A stretch of 5,022 nucleotides of DNA from JBDRGC01 sp043818215 (GTDB taxonomy: Bacteria > Chloroflexota > Anaerolineae > Anaerolineales > UBA11858): the NCBI GenBank assembly GCA_043818215.1, contig JBDRGC010000312.1, positions 1-5,022 on the forward strand. Reading direction: 5' to 3'. Shown here piece after piece: positions 4,290 through 5,022 of the stretch (positions are counted from its first letter, which is position 1; every line of letters begins with the position of its first letter). The notes under the pieces were generated by a model. It had not been told where the DNA came from. It was given only the letters and a program-made list of their open reading frames with translations, and ran no database searches. The translations under genes and the position numbers were made by a program.

Positions 4290-5022
4290 ATGGATATCTA
4301 CAAATCGACTTTTGATCTTCTGTTTGATTTGTTCCCCGTTCAAGAGTGGCCCGATGCACGAGCTATTCTCGAGCGAGCACAACCCAAAAAGCCGCGCGAC
4401 TGGTATTTGCCTGTGTTGGCGTGCGAGGCTGTCGGTGGAAGTTGTATAAAGGCGATCCCGGCTGCAGCGGCCATAGGCTGCATGCAAATCAGTATCATCC
4501 TGGTGGATGACTTGCTGGATAATGATCCGCGCGGCGAATATCACCGCATTGGCGCCCCTGCAACAGCCAATCTAGCAATTGCGTTTCAGGCTGCTGGCAT
4601 GGATGCTATCGCACAAAGTGACGCCGGAGCGGTTACAAAGTTGGCCGTGTCCCATAGTCTCTGCCAAATGATGCTAACTACGGCTTATGGCCAATACTTG
4701 GATATCCAGAACCCTGAAGACGAGGCGGCTTATTGGAACCTTGTTCGCACCAAGAGTTCCCCCTTTTTTGGCTCGGCTTTGCACGTTGGTGCTCTGTTAG
4801 GAGGGGCGTCCGCGGACGTGTCAACACAGATCGAGCAATTTGGTCATATCTATGGCGAGATGATTCAAATCCATGACGATATCAACGACACCATGGCCGT
4901 TCCTGCAAATCCAGACTGGACGCTTGGCAGGTTGCCGCTGCCAATTCTCTTCGCACAAATTGTAGACCATCCGGAGAAGGCTCGTTTCATTGAGTTACGG
5001 GAGGCGATCACGAACCCCGATG
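4290..5022 (+). CDS. ComQ-like polyprenyl synthase-family protein (3' end beyond the window)
   Basis: This frame stays open from the ATG at 4290 to the right edge (244 residues), preceded by GGAG with a 5-base spacer. It belongs to the trans-isoprenyl diphosphate synthase fold, which condenses or transfers prenyl diphosphates. The first Asp-rich motif is VDDLLDNDPRG (D73, D74, D77, R81). The second is GEMIQIHDDIND (Q193, D196, D197, D200). Both Mg-diphosphate-binding sites are therefore intact. A TKSSPFFG segment (154-161) corresponds to the K-T motif. The usual GGKRxRP near the N-terminus is replaced by QPKKPRDWYLP, and the first Asp motif has one Arg-Gly instead of Arg-Arg-Gly. Such drift is compatible with ComQ, which uses the fold to attach a prenyl group to a tryptophan of ComX. 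ComQ is about 290-300 aa, so roughly 50 residues are missing. Position directly after a Trp-ending peptide gene and next to a ComP-like kinase favours ComQ function. A housekeeping geranylgeranyl- or polyprenyl-diphosphate synthase is the alternative. Family assignment is secure; the peptide substrate is inferred. Confidence 0.88.
   Translation, partial: MDIYKSTFDLLFDLFPVQEWPDARAILERAQPKKPRDWYLPVLACEAVGGSCIKAIPAAAAIGCMQISIILVDDLLDNDPRGEYHRIGAPATANLAIAFQAAGMDAIAQSDAGAVTKLAVSHSLCQMMLTTAYGQYLDIQNPEDEAAYWNLVRTKSSPFFGSALHVGALLGGASADVSTQIEQFGHIYGEMIQIHDDINDTMAVPANPDWTLGRLPLPILFAQIVDHPEKARFIELREAITNPD

Noticed and set aside
4278..4544. 88-codon minus-strand frame opposite the start of the prenyl-synthase gene
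   Set aside because: It lies antisense to a well-supported coding region with both family motifs, and its own product shows no recognisable domain.

Overview
This is a moderate-GC bacterial window with three blocks. The minus strand holds a sigma factor / zinc-finger pair (206-1382) and a large membrane sensor histidine kinase (1640-3925). The plus strand holds a divergent two-gene unit: a 49-residue peptide (4074-4223) and a polyprenyl-synthase-family enzyme running off the right edge (4290-5022). The organism cannot be fixed from the sequence. The kinase architecture (PDZ-like region, many membrane helices, GAF, HisKA_3) and the abundant short palindromic intergenic repeats remind me of Chloroflexota (Anaerolineae-like) genomes. 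That is an impression, not a demonstration.

Left block. Positions 13-194 form one long imperfect palindrome with 16-bp perfect ends, a MITE-like or REP-like element. It lies just downstream of a minus-strand operon in which a 285-aa sigma-70-family factor overlaps, by its stop codon, a 108-aa soluble protein with CxxC and HxxxCxxC motifs, a likely zinc-dependent anti-sigma factor. The 257-bp gap upstream of the sigma gene (1383-1639) carries two tandem 52-bp repeat units, each with a small hairpin.

Right block, the most interesting part. Three adjacent genes look like a ComQXP-type quorum-sensing module. They are a 761-aa kinase built like Bacillus ComP (about ten membrane helices, PDZ-like loop, HisKA_3 and HATPase), a tiny unprocessed-looking peptide with Trp at positions 45 and 48 of 49 (ending W-D-M-W-G), and an isoprenyl-diphosphate-synthase homologue with both Asp-rich motifs, as in ComQ. 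The proposed logic is that the enzyme prenylates the C-terminal Trp of the peptide, the peptide is cleaved and exported, and the kinase senses it. The layout differs from Bacillus: the kinase is divergent from the peptide and enzyme genes, the peptide comes before the enzyme, and no ComA-like response regulator is present in the window. A strong hairpin separates the peptide and enzyme genes, and the 148-bp divergent spacer has repeated and palindromic motifs that could serve as shared control sites. If the host really is outside Firmicutes, this would extend prenylated-peptide signalling to a new phylum.
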